Positions 50,843-51,659 of a DNA stretch of 51,659 nucleotides are shown piece by piece. Origin of the DNA: Atopostipes sp963558565 (GTDB lineage: Bacteria > Bacillota > Bacilli > Lactobacillales > Carnobacteriaceae_A); NCBI GenBank assembly GCA_963558565.1, contig CAUWGX010000013.1, forward strand, positions 1 to 51,659, given 5' to 3'. A program made the position numbers and the translations under genes. The notes beneath the pieces are model-generated. The model was given only the letters and a program-made list of their open reading frames with translations. It was not told where the DNA came from and ran no database searches. The first letter of the stretch is position 1. Every line of letters begins with the position of its first letter.

Positions 50843-51659
50843 TTACCGCATATAGCAACTGAAGTTCTCATACTCTTGATGAGTTAGCATTACCTGAACC
50901 GAGGAATCCACCTTTAATTTATCATAAAGCTTATAAAGCGGGAGTTGAATATTAATGAAATGTGAATAGCGCCCATTTGCGACAAATTGAAAATACTTTT
51001 GTAAGACCTTCCGAATACTTTTTCGAGAGACTTGTCGACCAAAAAATTCCCACAACTTTCCTGTTTTTAGAGGTTTGTTAAAAGTTAAAACGCCATATTC
51101 GCAGATTGTTCGTAGAATGGCCATTTCACGCTCTTCAATAAAGCCACAGGAACATGATACGGTTTTTCGGTTGATTTGTGGATGAAATTTTTTACAATGC
51201 AAACAATATATCCCTTTTCGTAAACTATTCATCTGTTCCTTTGATATCATTTCAGGACCATAATATGGCTCAATTTCATATCTTTCGAAATGTTCTATTA
51301 AAGATTTTTTATTGACTATCCATCCTTCATAGGCATTGTCTTTTTCAACCATCTTTTGAATATAGTGTTTCAACTCATTGCGTTTGACTACATCAACATC
51401 CTTAATCTCTGAATTTATTTCAACGTAATTATCTATCCCTACCAAAACGAGCACACCTTGTACAGTGATCTCTCTTGAAAATTCATGGCACATATTTTGT
51501 AAATTAATCGTATTTCGTCGAGTCTGGTGAACTGGGTTTCCCGAGTTTTTACGATCATTAAATTTCGAAATTCCTTTTTCATAAGTAAATGTACTATTAT
51601 AATTTTTAGTCAAGTCCATAATCCTGTGTAAAATACTATACAATGTTTCAATGGTTTCT
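50843..51659 (-). CDS. NERD-like protein, 5' end outside the window
   Basis: The open frame runs to the right edge, so the true start lies beyond it; 271 residues are visible. The NPVHQTRR segment near the start of the visible part and the C-terminal zinc-type CLHC...CSC cluster followed by a helical region resemble the C-terminal half of nuclease-related domain (NERD) proteins of Bacillales. The expected catalytic E-x-K just before KNY reads LTK here, so the protein may be inactive or diverged. Family assignment is from pattern only. Confidence 0.6.
   Translation of the reverse strand, partial: ETIETLYSILHRIMDLTKNYNSTFTYEKGISKFNDRKNSGNPVHQTRRNTINLQNMCHEFSREITVQGVLVLVGIDNYVEINSEIKDVDVVKRNELKHYIQKMVEKDNAYEGWIVNKKSLIEHFERYEIEPYYGPEMISKEQMNSLRKGIYCLHCKKFHPQINRKTVSCSCGFIEEREMAILRTICEYGVLTFNKPLKTGKLWEFFGRQVSRKSIRKVLQKYFQFVANGRYSHFINIQLPLYKLYDKLKVDSSVQVMLTHQEYENFSCYMR

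Overview
This window is low-GC Firmicute chromosome, most likely a lactic acid bacterium of the order Lactobacillales. The permuted PstS architecture, the LiaXYZ-like operon beside hprK-lgt-gpsA, the NH3-dependent nadE with pncB, and a comFA/comFC - yigZ - LCP neighbourhood all fit Enterococcaceae/Carnobacteriaceae. The acidic proteome would suit a Carnobacteriaceae member such as the Marinilactibacillus/Alkalibacterium/Carnobacterium group. The genus is inference. Nearly every gene is on the minus strand; only the yigZ-family gene and the LCP gene are on plus. No tRNA, rRNA, transposase, prophage or CRISPR array was seen.

Layout from left to right. 1-4.2 kb: a 40-bp tandem repeat, then trxB, gpsA, lgt and hprK (redox, phospholipid precursor, lipoprotein maturation, carbon-regulation kinase). 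4.3-7.1 kb: a cell-envelope stress operon, liaX-like gene, two PspC genes and a LiaZ/YvlD membrane protein. 7.2-10.5 kb: a 41-bp repeat array and uvrA with a possible LexA box. 10.5-17.4 kb: phosphate regulon phoP-phoR-pstS-pstC-pstA-pstB-phoU. 17.4-21.8 kb: division and wall-hydrolysis genes, MinJ-like PDZ protein, a CwlO/PcsB-like NlpC/P60 hydrolase and its ftsEX activator. 22.1-33.1 kb: the conserved core prfB (with its programmed +1 frameshift), secA and hpf, interrupted by two accessory modules: a GPH-family sugar symporter under a CcpA cre site, and a TetR - heterodimeric ABC exporter module. 33.3-37.4 kb: comFC, comFA, yigZ-family gene and an LCP cell-wall ligase. 37.4-41.7 kb: pncB-nadE-nagA-nagB, joining NAD salvage to amino-sugar catabolism. 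41.8-45.0 kb: an unknown protein, two YflT-type stress proteins (one with DUF2382) and a phosphoesterase. 45.2-50.5 kb: a MalY/PatB-type C-S lyase and flavin/NAD(P)H redox genes (FMN reductase, AIF-like FAD reductase with an SDR, luciferase-like monooxygenase). 50.7-51.66 kb: another 41-bp array and the 3' part of a NERD-like gene running off the window.

The most unusual signal is non-coding. Three intergenic arrays, at 7.2, 27.9 and 50.7 kb, have the same exact 41-bp period, the same orientation and a shared GATAA-N5-TTATCTT core, although their flanking arms differ. A fourth array at the left edge has a 40-bp period and a different inverted repeat. They are not CRISPR, because the segments between the cores are conserved within each array. 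Their function is unknown. Other strong sequence-level points are a repressor palindrome filling exactly the 17-bp promoter spacer of the TetR gene, a cre site just downstream of the GPH symporter -10, and a tail-to-head swap of the PstS halves.
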